Assembly: GCF_003248505.1 (NCBI RefSeq)
Contig: NZ_QFOA01000035.1
Span: 1 to 33,761 of the forward strand
DNA length: 33,761 nt
Direction of reading: 5' to 3'
Origin: Sphingobium sp.
Lineage (GTDB): Bacteria; Pseudomonadota; Alphaproteobacteria; Sphingomonadales; Sphingomonadaceae
The notes below the pieces were generated by a model, which was given only the letters and a program-made list of their open reading frames with translations, was not told where the DNA came from and made no database searches. A program made the translations under genes and the position numbers. Positions 1-7,820 of this stretch are shown in pieces (positions within the stretch are counted from its first letter, which is position 1; each line of letters starts with the position of its first letter).

Positions 1-2
1 GT

Positions 3-1394
3 ATCGTGGTGCAGGCCCTAGTCGGGCGGCGGGACAAGTCACTGCTGGCGGAAAAGTTCGAACGGCTTGCGCGGTTCGATAACCTGACCGGGCTGGAAAA
101 CCGCATGGCGATGCAGATGCGGCTGCGCGATATTTTCGATGCCACCGAAAAGCGCAACGACGCCGTTACCATTCTATGGATGGATATCGACCGGTTCAAG
201 GAAATCAACGATTCGCTTGGCCACATGGTGGGCGATCAACTGCTGCGTGGGGTGGCGGAAAGGCTGAACGAAGTCGTGCAGGACCGGGGACGCATCGCGC
301 GCTTCGGCGGTGACGAGTTTGTCATCATTTGCCCCGACATGGATCGGGTAACCGCCGCAGCGCTGGCGCAGGAAATCATCGGCTATTTCGCCTATGGTTT
401 CGATCTGCCTGACAACCATCTTCAGGTCACCGCCTCGATTGGCTATGCGGTCGCGCCGCAGGATGGGCGGGACATGGATGAGCTGCTCCAACATGCCGAC
501 CTGGCGCTGTACGAAGCGAAACATGCCGGGCGTAACCGTGCGGCGAGTTTCAACTGGTCGCTCAAGGAGCGGTTCAATCGTCTGCACGAGATAGAAACGG
601 GCCTGCGCCGGGCGCTTGAAGGCAATGAACTCACGCTGTTGTTCCAACCGATCCTCGATCTGGATAACGGGCATATCGACGCGTGCGAAGCCCTGATCCG
701 CTGGCATCATCCCGTGTTGGGTGCAATTCCACCATCCGAATTCATCCCCGTCGCGGAAAGCATGGGTATGATCGAGGGAATTACCCAATGGGTTTTGCGC
801 GAAGCGTGCCTTACTGCAGCCGCATGGCCCAGCGATGTGCGCGTCGCTATCAACATCTCGCCTGCGTCGCTCAAATCGAGCGATCTGCCCGCCAACGTCA
901 TTGCGGCACTGCTCGAAAGCGGCCTGCCAGCCCGCCGTCTGGAGCTTGAAGTCACCGAATCCATTTTCCTGGACGACAGCGGTCAGACCAATGCCATTCT
1001 GCGAGAGTTGCAGCGGATCGGGCTGCGCCTGGCGCTCGACGATTTCGGAACGGGCTACTCCTCGCTCGCCTATCTCCGCTCTTACCGCTTCGACACGCTC
1101 AAGATCGATCAGAGCTTCATGGCAGGCGTCAGTGCCCACGCCGAAGACCGTGCGATTGTCCGCGCCATCGGCAATCTGGCGCGTGACCTCTCGATGGATA
1201 CCGTGGCGGAGGGAATCGAAACGCATGACCAGTTGAGCCATGCGAAGGAGGCAGGCTTTACCAATGTCCAGGGTTATCTGTTCAGCCGTCCGGTACCACG
1301 CGAGCGCATCGCGGAACTGATTGCCGCAGGACCGCTGGAGGGCAATGAGCGCCCGGAACCCTTTACGACCGCCCGCCTAAGGCGGGGAAGCTGA
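3..1394 (+). CDS. GGDEF-EAL cyclic-di-GMP protein, 5' partial
   Basis: A cyclic-di-GMP turnover enzyme whose reading frame is open to the window edge, so the true start and any sensor domain lie outside. Numbering from the GTG at 6, a GGDEF domain covers about 20-185 with an intact GGDEF at 101-105. No RxxD inhibitory site precedes it at the usual spacing. An EAL domain follows (about 200-450) with EAL at 228-230, an NISP segment, LEVTES, DDFGTGYSS, LKID, EGIET and a C-terminal QGYLFSRP. The residues expected for an active phosphodiesterase are therefore present, and both activities look possible. It converges on an RpfF-like gene with 6 bp between stops. In Burkholderia and Cronobacter the DSF receptor RpfR is a PAS-GGDEF-EAL protein encoded next to rpfF. 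A receptor role here is inference, because the N-terminus is not visible. Confidence 0.93.
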   Translation: MVVQALVGRRDKSLLAEKFERLARFDNLTGLENRMAMQMRLRDIFDATEKRNDAVTILWMDIDRFKEINDSLGHMVGDQLLRGVAERLNEVVQDRGRIARFGGDEFVIICPDMDRVTAAALAQEIIGYFAYGFDLPDNHLQVTASIGYAVAPQDGRDMDELLQHADLALYEAKHAGRNRAASFNWSLKERFNRLHEIETGLRRALEGNELTLLFQPILDLDNGHIDACEALIRWHHPVLGAIPPSEFIPVAESMGMIEGITQWVLREACLTAAAWPSDVRVAINISPASLKSSDLPANVIAALLESGLPARRLELEVTESIFLDDSGQTNAILRELQRIGLRLALDDFGTGYSSLAYLRSYRFDTLKIDQSFMAGVSAHAEDRAIVRAIGNLARDLSMDTVAEGIETHDQLSHAKEAGFTNVQGYLFSRPVPRERIAELIAAGPLEGNERPEPFTTARLRRGS

Positions 1395-1400
1395 AGAGGT

Positions 1401-2357
1401 TCAACTGCGCAGACGCGTCTGTGCCGCCGCAAGGCGACGCATCATCCGCAAGTCCCGATCCGACAGAGCGAGGGCCGTATCCGTCCAGGTTTCTACAATG
1501 TCGGTAAGCTCGAGCAACGTCAGAGGGTTCACCCTTCGTCCTGCCCGCGCAATGCCGACATGACCGGCATGATGGGCGCTATGTTCCGCGATCCAACGCG
1601 CCGTCGCCGCCTCGCCTTCACCCTGTTCGACCACCTCTGTCACGATGCCCATGTCGAACATCTCCTGGGCGCTGTAGACGCGGCCCTCGGTGATCATGCG
1701 GCGAGCAAGCACGGGGCCCACTCGACGCGACAGTATCGAGTAGGCTCCCATGCCCGGGAATAGACCGAAAAGTACTTCGGGCAAGCCGAACCGCGCTTGC
1801 CTTTCGGCGATGATCACATCGAAGCACATCAGTGCTTCCAACCCGCCGCCCAACGCGTCGCCTTGTGCCAAGCCGATGTTGATGATGTTCATGTCATTCG
1901 AATGCCAGATGCGCTCTACGATCTCGCAACACGCAACGCCGTAGCGAAGCAGCGTATCGCGGTCGCGTCGCTGGATACAGTCGGCGAACATTTCCAGGTC
2001 GCCCCCAAGATTAAAGACGCCCGGGAACCTTGATCCGAGCACCATGAACTTCATCATTCCGCCCCGGCCGCCGAACAGGCGTTTGGCCTCCCGCTGCCAA
2101 GCTACGGTATCGCGAATCAGGCCCATATTGGAATTTGGGCGCTCATGAGGCGTCATGAAGGCCCAAAGCGTGGCCAATTCGGCGTCCCACCGCACGTCGA
2201 TCTGCCCCAGATCGAAAAGCGTCGATTGCTGCGAAGCCGCGTCGAGCGAAAAACCGGTTTCAGGATCGGGCACGAGGCTGAGGTGATCGTCGATGGGCCC
2301 GTCCATCTGTTCGTCCACGTCTTCGCGGGTCGGTTGAAACCGGCCTGAATCCATCAT
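1401..2357 (-). CDS. RpfF-like DSF synthase (crotonase family)
   Basis: Crotonase-fold protein resembling RpfF, which makes cis-2-unsaturated fatty acid (DSF family) quorum signals from acyl-ACP. Family-like segments are FNLGGDLEMF, the long GDALGGGLEA stretch, GLPEVLFGLFPGMGAYS and a C-terminal ETWTDTAL...MMRRLAAAQ tail. The two glutamates needed for dehydration and thioester cleavage in RpfF (E141 and E161 in Xanthomonas) are present at E174 and E194 with the same 20-residue spacing. I chose the ATG at 2357 because GGGGA lies about 6 nt upstream. The frame extends to a TTG at 2426 that has no ribosome site. The 318 aa length is somewhat longer than Xanthomonas RpfF (about 289) because of an N-terminal extension. 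It converges with the GGDEF-EAL gene. No rpfB, rpfC or rpfG is in the window. It could be a related crotonase with another substrate, so I leave out a symbol. Confidence 0.85.
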   Translation of the reverse strand: MMDSGRFQPTREDVDEQMDGPIDDHLSLVPDPETGFSLDAASQQSTLFDLGQIDVRWDAELATLWAFMTPHERPNSNMGLIRDTVAWQREAKRLFGGRGGMMKFMVLGSRFPGVFNLGGDLEMFADCIQRRDRDTLLRYGVACCEIVERIWHSNDMNIINIGLAQGDALGGGLEALMCFDVIIAERQARFGLPEVLFGLFPGMGAYSILSRRVGPVLARRMITEGRVYSAQEMFDMGIVTEVVEQGEGEAATARWIAEHSAHHAGHVGIARAGRRVNPLTLLELTDIVETWTDTALALSDRDLRMMRRLAAAQTRLRS

Positions 2358-2455
2358 TTTGCGTCCCCGTTTTCTGTTCACTCGAAAGTGCGCAGGCCCG
2401 CAGGCATGATGCAATCGACCGTTCAAATATTGACAGCGCCTTAACCATTTTTAAT

Positions 2456-2520
2456 CGCAACTGTTGCAAGAAGGACTCGGGTTTGGGCGGGGTGCGACAA
2501 TATCTGTGACGCAATTGCAA
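2456..2520. promoter_or_regulatory. Two related dyads upstream of the rpfF-like gene
   Basis: Two similar imperfectly spaced dyads sit 100-165 bp upstream of the RpfF-like start: CGCAACTGTTGCAA at 2456-2469 and CGCAATTGCAA at 2510-2520. Both have CGCAA and TTGCAA arms and differ only in the central spacer. They could be binding sites for one regulator. No known operator is recognised. Confidence 0.25.
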
Positions 2521-2576
2521 CGATACCGCGTTTCAGCTCGACTGCGATCTCCTCCGCTAGCCGTTTGTTAATCCCT

Positions 2577-2771
2577 ATGAATTACATCCTCGATATGGAG
2601 AATCGGCCTTCGTCCTCGTTCGTCACTTTGATGTTGCGGCATCCCGATGGCAGTGCATGGGCCTTGCGCCTATCGCGCGATTGTTTGCGTTTCATCGGTC
2701 GGTATCGAAGAATCGACGGTTTCGACATCGACGCCATGACGCTGTTCGACGGAATGCGTCGGGCCGGTTGA
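2577..2771 (+). CDS. Small ORF before tgt, hypothetical
   Basis: A 64-residue open frame from an ATG at 2577 to a stop at 2771, in the 462 bp between the RpfF-like gene and tgt. The product would start MNYILDMENRPSS and contain a short strand-like stretch (FVTLMLRHPDGSAWALRL) followed by a basic segment and an acidic C-terminal part. I recognise no family. No clear ribosome binding site precedes the ATG. It lies 48 bp upstream of tgt on the same strand. It may be a real small gene or chance. The rest of this interval shows only the dyads noted separately. Confidence 0.3.
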   Translation: MNYILDMENRPSSSFVTLMLRHPDGSAWALRLSRDCLRFIGRYRRIDGFDIDAMTLFDGMRRAG

Positions 2772-2819
2772 ACCGCAGGCATTCTTGTATGCGCGCGGTT
2801 TCGCACCTAGAGCGCGCTC

Positions 2820-3950
2820 ATGAACAATCCCCGTTTCGCTTTCACTATTCACGCGACGGATGGCAAAGCGCGTGCCGGCACCATCCATATGCAGCGGGGC
2901 AACATTCGCACACCCGCTTTCATGCCGGTCGGCACCGCTGCCACGGTCAAGGCAATGCGTCCTGCGGAGGTTCGCGCCGCTGGCGCTGACATCATCCTTG
3001 GCAATACCTATCACCTGATGCTGCGGCCCGGTGCGGAACGCATGGCGCGGCTGAGTGGGCTGCATGGTTTCATGGGCTGGGATCGGCCCATCCTGACCGA
3101 CAGCGGGGGCTACCAAGTCATGAGCTTGTCGGCGCTGACCAAAATGAGCGAGGAGGGCGTCGCCTTTTCAAGCCATATCGACGGGTCAAAGCATATGTTG
3201 ACGCCCGAACGATCCATGGAAATCCAGCGTCTGTTGGACAGCGATATCGTCATGGCGTTCGACGAATGCACCAAGAATGGATGCAGCCATGACGAAGCGG
3301 CGCAGTCCATGGAGCGATCCATGCGTTGGGCCAAGCGATCCCGCGATGGCTTTGATTCTGGCGGCGAGCATGCTCAGCGATCGGCACTCTTCGGCATCCA
3401 GCAGGGATCGCTCGATGAAAATCTGCGGCGCGCGTCTGCCCAACAACTGATTGAAATCGGTTTCGACGGATATGCCGTTGGCGGCCTAGCGGTTGGGGAA
3501 GGGCAGGAGGCGATGTTTGCCACGCTCGATTTCGCGCCGGGGATGTTGCCGGACGACAAGCCTCGCTATCTGATGGGAGTCGGTAAGCCCGACGATATCG
3601 TCGGCGCGGTGGAACGCGGCATCGACATGTTCGATTGCGTTCTGCCCACGCGCTCGGGTCGGAACGGGCAGGCATTTACTTGGAACGGCCCCCTCAACAT
3701 TCGTAACGCCCGGTTCGCGGAGGACAAAGAACCCCTCGATCACCGATGCGGCTGCCCGGTGTGTGCGACATGGAGTCGCGCTTATCTGCATCATCTCGTC
3801 AAGGCCGGGGAAATGCTTGGCGCGATGTTGATGACGCAGCATAACATCCATTTTTATCAGGAACTGATGCAGGGCCTGCGTGACAGCATCGCAACGGGAA
3901 ATCTCGACGGCTTTGCCAGCGATTTTCGCGTCAATTATCGCAAGGCCTGA
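2820..3950 (+). CDS. tgt: tRNA-guanine (queuine) transglycosylase
   Basis: Exchanges the wobble guanine of GUN-anticodon tRNAs for preQ1 in queuosine synthesis. The 376 aa length is normal for bacterial Tgt. The catalytic features align with the Zymomonas enzyme: D94 in TDSGGYQVMSL (general base), the AFDEC motif with D148 and C150, FGIQQGS at 191-197, and the nucleophile D272 in DCVLPTRSGRNG. The zinc site CxCxxC...H is complete (C310, C312, C315, H341). The ATG at 2820 has no strong Shine-Dalgarno sequence, but the N-terminus FAFTIHATDGKARAG is typical, which fixes the start. Its stop is 9 bp from the convergent stop of the phyP-like gene. No queA or other queuosine gene is nearby, so it appears monocistronic here. 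Confidence 0.97.
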   Translation: MNNPRFAFTIHATDGKARAGTIHMQRGNIRTPAFMPVGTAATVKAMRPAEVRAAGADIILGNTYHLMLRPGAERMARLSGLHGFMGWDRPILTDSGGYQVMSLSALTKMSEEGVAFSSHIDGSKHMLTPERSMEIQRLLDSDIVMAFDECTKNGCSHDEAAQSMERSMRWAKRSRDGFDSGGEHAQRSALFGIQQGSLDENLRRASAQQLIEIGFDGYAVGGLAVGEGQEAMFATLDFAPGMLPDDKPRYLMGVGKPDDIVGAVERGIDMFDCVLPTRSGRNGQAFTWNGPLNIRNARFAEDKEPLDHRCGCPVCATWSRAYLHHLVKAGEMLGAMLMTQHNIHFYQELMQGLRDSIATGNLDGFASDFRVNYRKA

Positions 3951-3959
3951 CCCCGCGCG

Positions 3960-5549
3960 CTAGGCCGTGACGGTGATGGCAATCCTGTAGTTGCCGATCT
4001 CGCCGTCATACTCCAGCGGAGCCCTGAGTTGGCGGGACAGCCCGGTCAGGACCCGGCCATAGCGGTCGTCGAGCAGTTGTGTCATTTCAGGCGATGATCG
4101 CAGGGCGTCGGATCGCATGGTGAAGAACGCTCTGTCGGCGCGTTCACCATCCTGCTGCACTGTAATGCGGACTGCTCCTTGCGGATCGAGTTCCATCGTC
4201 AGTTCAACCAGCTCGGTGATCAGGAAGGCGACCGGAACGGCCACATCCTGATTGATGTGCAGGTTGTCGCTTTCGATCTGGATGGAAAAGCGGCGGGCGG
4301 CTTGCGGTGCCGTCCCACGCAAGCTGGCTGACAATTCGCTGACCAGCGCGCGGACGCCTACGCCGCGATTTTCTTCCAGTTCCGCGAAATGGTTGCGATG
4401 CACGACCGACAACGCGTCGACCCGGCGCTGGATCGACGCGTAGGCCTCGACCGCTTCGGCATCGTGAGCGGACCGGGCGTGCAGGCTTATGAGGCTAGCG
4501 ATGATCTGAAGGTTGTTCTTAACCCGATGATGGACTTCGCGGGTCAGCTTGCGCTGGGCGTCCAGACCCTCGGCCATTTCCGCCTCGTGTGTAGCGACAT
4601 CCTCGCTGATCGAGCGGAACGTGTCGGCCAGCGCATTGATTTCCAGCGCGGGGGTGCGCACTCGCTCTATCGGGCCGAGCACTTCCCCCGGTTGATAGTT
4701 CGCCACCACGCGGCGCAAAAGGACCAATGGCCTGATCAACAGGCGATTCACCACGAACCACCCGATTGCTGCGGCTGCGAACCACATGACAAGCGGGAGG
4801 AACAGCGACAACATGCGCGCCAGCGTGGCGGGAGGATCGTGCATGGTCATTGTCAGGAGCACGTCGGGCTGATCCAGCCGCGCTGACAGGCTCGTGCGCG
4901 TCCCCTTGCCCTCGCGCATCGGCCGACTGATCAGAAATTCTTCCGAACCTTGGCGAATGGTCAGTTGGCGATTTGGGACTGCGGTGACAGGATCTGCCAC
5001 ACTCTCAAGCTGGCTGCGAGAATAATAGTTCAATGCGACGACCTGATCGTCGCTGCTGCGGACGCGGCTTAAAAGATAATGTTGTCGTGGAAGGAGACTC
5101 AACGTCTCGCGATCAAACCGTCGATCGGCAGGAAGACCCTGCGGTTCGGGGGCAGAGGTTCCGCAGAGACGCTTTCCTGCCCGGTCATAAAGGTAGAATG
5201 AGCCGTCCTGATCGTTATGCGACCGCAGAAATATGGCGAGCCTGGAGCATAACCCCGGATTTCCCTCCCCCTTGGAGAATGCATTTGCCGCAAGCATGAG
5301 GGCGGTGCGATCCGACTGAAGATCGGCGGAAAGCTTACGGGCGCTTTGCGTAACTGCGACGCGGAGCAACGCTTCTTTTTCCAGGTCAGCGCTTCGAATG
5401 GCTTGTAACGAAGCCACCAGAGCAATCAGCCCAAGCGGCAAAAGAGCCAGAGTAAGGACGACAAACATCTTCACACCGGTCGATTGCAGAAACTCCTGCA
5501 TTCGACCTGAGGACATCGCCAATGGCGGCGGGAGGGCGCCCCCCGTCAT
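3960..5549 (-). CDS. phyP: HisKA_2 sensor protein of the general stress response, PhyP-like
   Basis: Membrane sensor encoded directly after nepR (7 bp gap) and divergent from phyR, the position of Sphingomonas PhyP, which controls PhyR phosphorylation. Transmembrane helices lie at about 28-50 and 247-271 and enclose a roughly 195-residue periplasmic sensor region. A HAMP-like linker follows, then a HisKA_2 helix with the HRxxN box HHRVKNN (phosphoacceptor H341). The C-terminal ATPase-like domain is degenerate. The position of the N-box asparagine falls in ITELVELTME, no DxGxG box is seen, and the final part keeps only a GLSRQL helix. The protein may therefore act as a PhyR phosphatase rather than a kinase, as reported for PhyP in Sphingomonas. 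That is inference from missing motifs. The symbol rests on synteny and architecture. Confidence 0.85.
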   Translation of the reverse strand: MTGGALPPPLAMSSGRMQEFLQSTGVKMFVVLTLALLPLGLIALVASLQAIRSADLEKEALLRVAVTQSARKLSADLQSDRTALMLAANAFSKGEGNPGLCSRLAIFLRSHNDQDGSFYLYDRAGKRLCGTSAPEPQGLPADRRFDRETLSLLPRQHYLLSRVRSSDDQVVALNYYSRSQLESVADPVTAVPNRQLTIRQGSEEFLISRPMREGKGTRTSLSARLDQPDVLLTMTMHDPPATLARMLSLFLPLVMWFAAAAIGWFVVNRLLIRPLVLLRRVVANYQPGEVLGPIERVRTPALEINALADTFRSISEDVATHEAEMAEGLDAQRKLTREVHHRVKNNLQIIASLISLHARSAHDAEAVEAYASIQRRVDALSVVHRNHFAELEENRGVGVRALVSELSASLRGTAPQAARRFSIQIESDNLHINQDVAVPVAFLITELVELTMELDPQGAVRITVQQDGERADRAFFTMRSDALRSSPEMTQLLDDRYGRVLTGLSRQLRAPLEYDGEIGNYRIAITVTA

Positions 5550-5556
5550 GTGTCGC

Positions 5557-5802
5557 TCAATCCAGTTTCTTCAGAAGGTCCAGCATCTCCAGAGGAATAT
5601 CCTCATCTACGGCTCGCTGATAGACCGTCCGCAATGCCTGCGAAACCTGTCCGTCTTCCTTCGCGGCCAAGCCCCGCTGCTTTTTCGACACAATATTCGA
5701 GTCGGGTTTCGCTACCGTTGTGTCGACACCGGCCTTTTCATTTTTCTCGGCCAAGCCCCGCTCCGTCATCGAAGATACCAAAATCAGCCCCTCTAGCGTC
5801 AT
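5557..5802 (-). CDS. nepR: Anti-sigma factor NepR
   Basis: Small anti-sigma factor that holds EcfG inactive until phosphorylated PhyR binds it. The 81-residue product has a variable charged N-terminus and the conserved NepR C-terminal region ALRTVYQRAVDEDIPLEML followed by DLLKKLD, which forms the two helices that contact the sigma factor or PhyR. Two ATG starts are possible, at 5802 and in frame at 5769. Neither has a clear Shine-Dalgarno sequence. The gene is first in an operon with the phyP-like sensor, and a putative EcfG promoter lies at 5919-5944, which would give negative feedback. It is divergent from phyR, separated by 288 bp. Confidence 0.9.
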   Translation of the reverse strand: MTLEGLILVSSMTERGLAEKNEKAGVDTTVAKPDSNIVSKKQRGLAAKEDGQVSQALRTVYQRAVDEDIPLEMLDLLKKLD

Positions 5803-5918
5803 ATCTCAGTCGCCGAACCCTATTTGCGGCTTTCGCCGGGCACGTCAATTCGGTCGACATCGCGTAACTGCAACGTGCCAGAGCATTTGCGGCCCGATAA
5901 AAAAACCGTATGGCAGCG

Positions 5919-5944
5919 AAACATATTGCTTCGTCGATGGTTCC
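5919..5944 (-). promoter_or_regulatory. Probable EcfG promoter of nepR-phyP
   Basis: On the minus strand GGAAC (5944-5940) is followed by 17 nt and GTTT (5922-5919). Read as GGAAC-N16-TGTT, it differs at one base from the alphaproteobacterial EcfG consensus GGAAC-N16/17-CGTT. It lies about 117 nt upstream of the nepR ATG at 5802, leaving a fairly long leader. Confidence 0.6.
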
Positions 5945-6090
5945 GCCCATCGAAGCATTTTTTCGTCACCCGGCTCGGGATGGCAACTGGGGGGCGGGGT
6001 TGCCAATATGGCAGGGACATTCCATCCTTATCGCGCACGCCGATGCTTCGGAACATGTACGCCCATGATGGGCAGGGAGACGATTGAACG

Positions 6091-6882
6091 ATGTCGCTTG
6101 GACAGCAACTGCACCCCCACCTTCCGTTTCTGCGGCGCTATGCTCGCGCACTGACCGGTAGCCAGGCGCATGGTGACGCCTATGTGCGGGCGACACTCGA
6201 AGCCATCGTCGCCGCACCGGAAGAATTTCCACGGGAAGTCGATCCACGACTTGGTCTGTACAAGACGTTCCATGCCATATGGTCTTCCTCTCATCTGGAG
6301 GACGTTCCGATGTCGATCGGCGGCAGCCATGAGGCCATCGCCCAGGCGCGTCTGGCGCGCCTCACGCCGTTGCCGCGTCAGGCGCTGCTGCTGACCGCGC
6401 TGGAGGGCTTTACCGTCGACGATGTCGCCTATCTCGTAGACATGGAGCCAGCCGATGTAGATGCTCTGGTCGAGGAAGCGTTGAGCGAAATCGAATCGCA
6501 AACCCGTGCGAAGGTTCTCATCATCGAGGATGAGCCTATCATCGCGATGGACATCGAAACTATCGTCAGGGATTTGGGACATGATGTGACGGCGATTGCC
6601 GTCACGCGGGAAGACGCCGTCCGGGAAGCCATGGCTGATCGTCCGGGCCTTGTCCTTGCAGACATCCAGTTGGCCGACGACAGCAGCGGCATCGACGCGG
6701 TGAAGGATATCTTGGCGGAATTTTCCGTTCCGGTCATCTTCATTACAGCTTTCCCAGAACGCCTGCTGACAGGCGAAAGACCGGAGCCGACTTTCCTTAT
6801 CACCAAGCCTTTCCAGCGTTCCACGGTCAAAGCGGCGATCTCACAGGCTTTGTTCTTTGACGAAGCGACGGCGCCGGCCTGA
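6091..6882 (+). CDS. phyR: General stress response regulator PhyR
   Basis: Anti-anti-sigma response regulator. When phosphorylated, its sigma-like domain captures NepR and frees EcfG. The 263 aa protein has the PhyR layout: an EcfG-like sigma2/sigma4 domain at 1-135, then a receiver domain at 140-258. The receiver has E146 and D147, the phosphoacceptor D191 in ADIQLADDSSG, T219 in FITAFPE and K239 in LITKPF. Sigma-like helices include YVRATLEAIV and LPRQALLLTALEGFTVDDVAYL. The C-terminal position of the receiver separates PhyR from ordinary response regulators. The gene is divergent from nepR-phyP and 184 bp upstream of ecfG. I found no EcfG-type promoter immediately before phyR. A GGAAC at 6050 lacks a matching -10. 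Confidence 0.96.
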   Translation: MSLGQQLHPHLPFLRRYARALTGSQAHGDAYVRATLEAIVAAPEEFPREVDPRLGLYKTFHAIWSSSHLEDVPMSIGGSHEAIAQARLARLTPLPRQALLLTALEGFTVDDVAYLVDMEPADVDALVEEALSEIESQTRAKVLIIEDEPIIAMDIETIVRDLGHDVTAIAVTREDAVREAMADRPGLVLADIQLADDSSGIDAVKDILAEFSVPVIFITAFPERLLTGERPEPTFLITKPFQRSTVKAAISQALFFDEATAPA

Positions 6883-6896
6883 TAGGTTGGTATTGG

Positions 6897-6921
6897 GGAA
6901 CCGGCGAGCACCAAGAGCGTT
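6897..6921 (+). promoter_or_regulatory. EcfG-type promoter upstream of ecfG
   Basis: GGAAC (6897-6901), a 16 nt spacer and CGTT (6918-6921) match the EcfG-class consensus GGAAC-N16/17-CGTT exactly. It lies in the gap between phyR and ecfG, so it indicates that ecfG is autoregulated. The leader to the ATG at 7067 would be about 140 nt. Confidence 0.85.
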
Positions 6922-7066
6922 AGTAATGCGTAACGATCTTGAGCCGCGAACATGGCCCGATCCCGGGATTAATGCTGCTTGATTTCGGTCGATATGGACC
7001 GCGTTCGCAAGGAACTTAGGTTGGCGTATCGATTCAACAGCAACTGGTTAGGGTGCGGACGCAAAT

Positions 7067-7768
7067 ATGATTTTGACGACGTCGGTTCATGCGGCCAATA
7101 CCGCCGGCGCGGGGGATGCTCCGATGGGTGAAGAAATTAATGAAATCGTCGAGGTCGGAGAGCGCATGCAGCTTTCCGACACGGACTTTAAACGTGAACT
7201 GGCAGCGGTTATTCCGCACCTTCGCGCGTTCGGTCGTTCGTTATCCGGCAATCGGGATCTCGCTGACGATCTGGTGCAGGAGACCTTGTTGAAAGCTTGG
7301 GCCGCTCGTACCCGTTTCCAGGCGGGCACGAATATGCGTGCCTGGACGTTTATCATTCTTCGCAACCATTATCTTTCACAGATGCGTCGATCACGTTTCC
7401 GCGGAGACTGGGACGATTTGACCGCAGATCGGATTCTCGCGGCACCTGCCGGGCAGGATAAACATGTCGAACTATCCGACATGCAACGTGCTCTGCTCCA
7501 ACTGCCGCAGCCGCAACGTGAAGCTCTCATTCTTGTAGGTGCGGGTGGCTTTGCCTACGAAGAGGCGGCCGAAATTTGCGGCGTTGCGGTCGGCACTATC
7601 AAAAGCCGTGTCGCACGTGGACGTGCTGCGCTGGAGCAAATACTTGAAAATGGCGAATTGCCGACGCGACGCAGCCAAGTGACGACCGATACTCCGGTTC
7701 TCGATGAGATCATGGAAGATGTCGACAGGCTGAGTAGAGGACGCTTGGCTGGGCGGGATCGCGATTAA
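7067..7768 (+). CDS. ecfG: ECF sigma factor EcfG (general stress response)
   Basis: ECF sigma factor of the EcfG group (ECF15), which directs RNA polymerase to GGAAC/CGTT promoters. Sigma region 2 covers about 45-110 with LADDLVQETLLKAW and MRAWTFIILRNHYLSQMRR. Region 4 covers about 135-190 with LPQPQREALILVGAGG and the recognition helix VAVGTIKSRVARGR. A C-terminal tail of about 40 residues follows. The start is uncertain. The ATG at 7067 has little ribosome site, while in-frame ATGs at 7124 (after GGGGGA) and 7166 (after GGAG, 6 nt) are better placed, and region 2 only begins near residue 35. The gene sits under its own EcfG-type promoter at 6897-6921, next to its partners nepR and phyR, which confirms the group assignment. 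Confidence 0.94.
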   Translation: MILTTSVHAANTAGAGDAPMGEEINEIVEVGERMQLSDTDFKRELAAVIPHLRAFGRSLSGNRDLADDLVQETLLKAWAARTRFQAGTNMRAWTFIILRNHYLSQMRRSRFRGDWDDLTADRILAAPAGQDKHVELSDMQRALLQLPQPQREALILVGAGGFAYEEAAEICGVAVGTIKSRVARGRAALEQILENGELPTRRSQVTTDTPVLDEIMEDVDRLSRGRLAGRDRD

Positions 7769-7820
7769 CGCGGACCATTTGACGCTTCCATCCGTTGAAC
7801 GGATAAAATGGAGACGCGTC

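Noticed and set aside
6050..6080. GGAAC before phyR as an EcfG promoter
   Set aside because: No CGTT or GTT follows at 16-17 nt (GGCA instead).
7790..7804. Palindrome ATCCGTTGAACGGAT after ecfG as a terminator
   Set aside because: There is no T-run, and the following gene has a ribosome site only 6 bp later, so readthrough is expected. It is recorded as a palindrome only.
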